From Gammaproteobacteria bacterium (GTDB taxonomy: Bacteria; Pseudomonadota; Gammaproteobacteria; Natronospirales; REEB76), in the NCBI GenBank assembly GCA_027317045.1, contig DAHVFI010000338.1, positions 1 to 14,467 of the forward strand: DNA of 14,467 nt, read 5' to 3'. Made by a program: the position numbers and the translations under genes. Positions 14,075-14,467 of the stretch are shown piece by piece (positions within the stretch are counted from its first letter, which is position 1; every line of letters starts with the position of its first letter). The notes below the pieces were generated by a model, which saw only the letters and a list, made by a program, of their open reading frames with translations, did not search any database and had not been told where the DNA came from.

Positions 14075-14467
14075 TCAACATTCCGCCGCCCAACGTTGCG
14101 CCTGACGGGTCATGGGACCCACGGAGTATTTCCAGTGCCCGATAGCGGTCACCGGCCAAACGCCGATGAGCGAATTACACACAAAAATCTCCTGCGCTCG
14201 CATGAATTCCGCGAGCGCCAGGCTCGCCACCCGCAAGGTTACGCCCGCCTGTTCGGCCCGCTCCAGCAGATGGCGACGCATCACGCCAGCCACGCCACAC
14301 AGGCGCAGGTCAGGGGTGGCGAGCACCCCGTGATCCAGCCAGGCGAACACATTGGTCATTGTACCTTCGATAACCGAACCTTCTTCATCCAGCATCAGCC
14401 CTTCCTGCACCTGGTCGGCTTCTAACCACTCGGCCCGTGCCAATATCTGTTCCAGACGATTCAAATG
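14075..14467 (-). CDS. pabC: Aminodeoxychorismate lyase, C-terminal part (5' end outside window)
   Basis: The last 130 codons of a class IV PLP enzyme are present, and the frame is open to the window edge. LNRLEQILARAEW, LMLDEEGSVIEGTMTNVF, GVAGVMRRHLLERA and AQEIFVCNSLIGVWPV match PabC, which releases pyruvate from aminodeoxychorismate to give p-aminobenzoate for folate. From memory of the E. coli protein (269 residues, GLKTLNRLEQ), the catalytic lysine should be the codon just outside the window. Branched-chain aminotransferases share the fold, but the position before mltG-tmk-holB favours pabC. Confidence 0.9.
   Translation of the reverse strand, partial: HLNRLEQILARAEWLEADQVQEGLMLDEEGSVIEGTMTNVFAWLDHGVLATPDLRLCGVAGVMRRHLLERAEQAGVTLRVASLALAEFMRAQEIFVCNSLIGVWPVTAIGHWKYSVGPMTRQAQRWAAEC

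Noticed and set aside
1..14467. CRISPR array, phage, toxin-antitoxin or defence system
   Set aside because: No spaced direct repeats, integrase, cas-like, toxin-like or phage structural gene is visible; nearly all genes have housekeeping or metabolic family matches.

Overview
The window is chromosomal-looking DNA from a GC-rich gammaproteobacterium, probably an uncultured or little-studied lineage. The evidence is the gene order pabC-mltG-tmk-holB-pilZ on the minus strand (as in Pseudomonas and Xanthomonas), a PilZ protein ending in RPTHTM, a ClsB/YbhP-like pair, a YfcG-like glutathione transferase and a FadB/FadJ-type bifunctional enzyme. No phage, transposase, CRISPR array, tRNA or rRNA is visible. 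Both ends cut through genes.

Region by region. (1) Positions 1-201 form a near-perfect foldback (arms 1-94 and 108-201). It interrupts the 5' part of a secreted S9 peptidase gene read leftward from 518, and I read it as an amplification or assembly artefact at a contig end. (2) Positions 519-1187 contain no convincing gene. They hold two hairpins, an AT-rich island, a good sigma70-like promoter, a nested foldable segment and a strong intrinsic terminator (1100-1124), which together suggest an unannotated structured RNA of about 130 nt or a leader/attenuator for the genes that follow. (3) 1188-2640, plus strand: a DUF1499 membrane protein coupled to a TIGR04282-type nucleotidyl/glycosyltransferase. 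(4) 2628-4519, minus strand: a YfcG-like GST and a two-HKD phospholipase D/cardiolipin synthase. (5) 4589-6059, plus strand: an endonuclease/exonuclease/phosphatase-fold protein divergent from the cardiolipin synthase, followed at once by an unrecognised membrane-anchored protein. (6) 6160-9633, plus strand: a compact operon of a bifunctional beta-oxidation enzyme, a YciA-like acyl-CoA thioesterase (ATGA overlap) and a double cyclic-nucleotide-binding/rhodanese fusion protein. (7) 14467-9679, minus strand: pabC (3' part), mltG, tmk, holB, pilZ and a TPR/aspartyl beta-hydroxylase gene, nearly all overlapping or separated by fewer than 10 bases.

Functionally, the right-hand cluster is a housekeeping operon covering folate synthesis, peptidoglycan release, dTMP phosphorylation, clamp-loader delta' and type IV pilus assembly. 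A TPR/2-oxoglutarate hydroxylase sits where tatD is commonly found after pilZ. The middle operon handles fatty acyl-CoA turnover and carries an unusual putative sensor protein. The cardiolipin synthase and its divergent EEP neighbour resemble the E. coli clsB/ybhP pair. The least explained items are the 956-1124 RNA candidate, the 240-residue membrane protein, the sensor-rhodanese fusion in a fatty-acid operon, and the hydroxylase at the end of the pilZ operon. All calls come from reading the sequence and from remembered family features; no database search was run.
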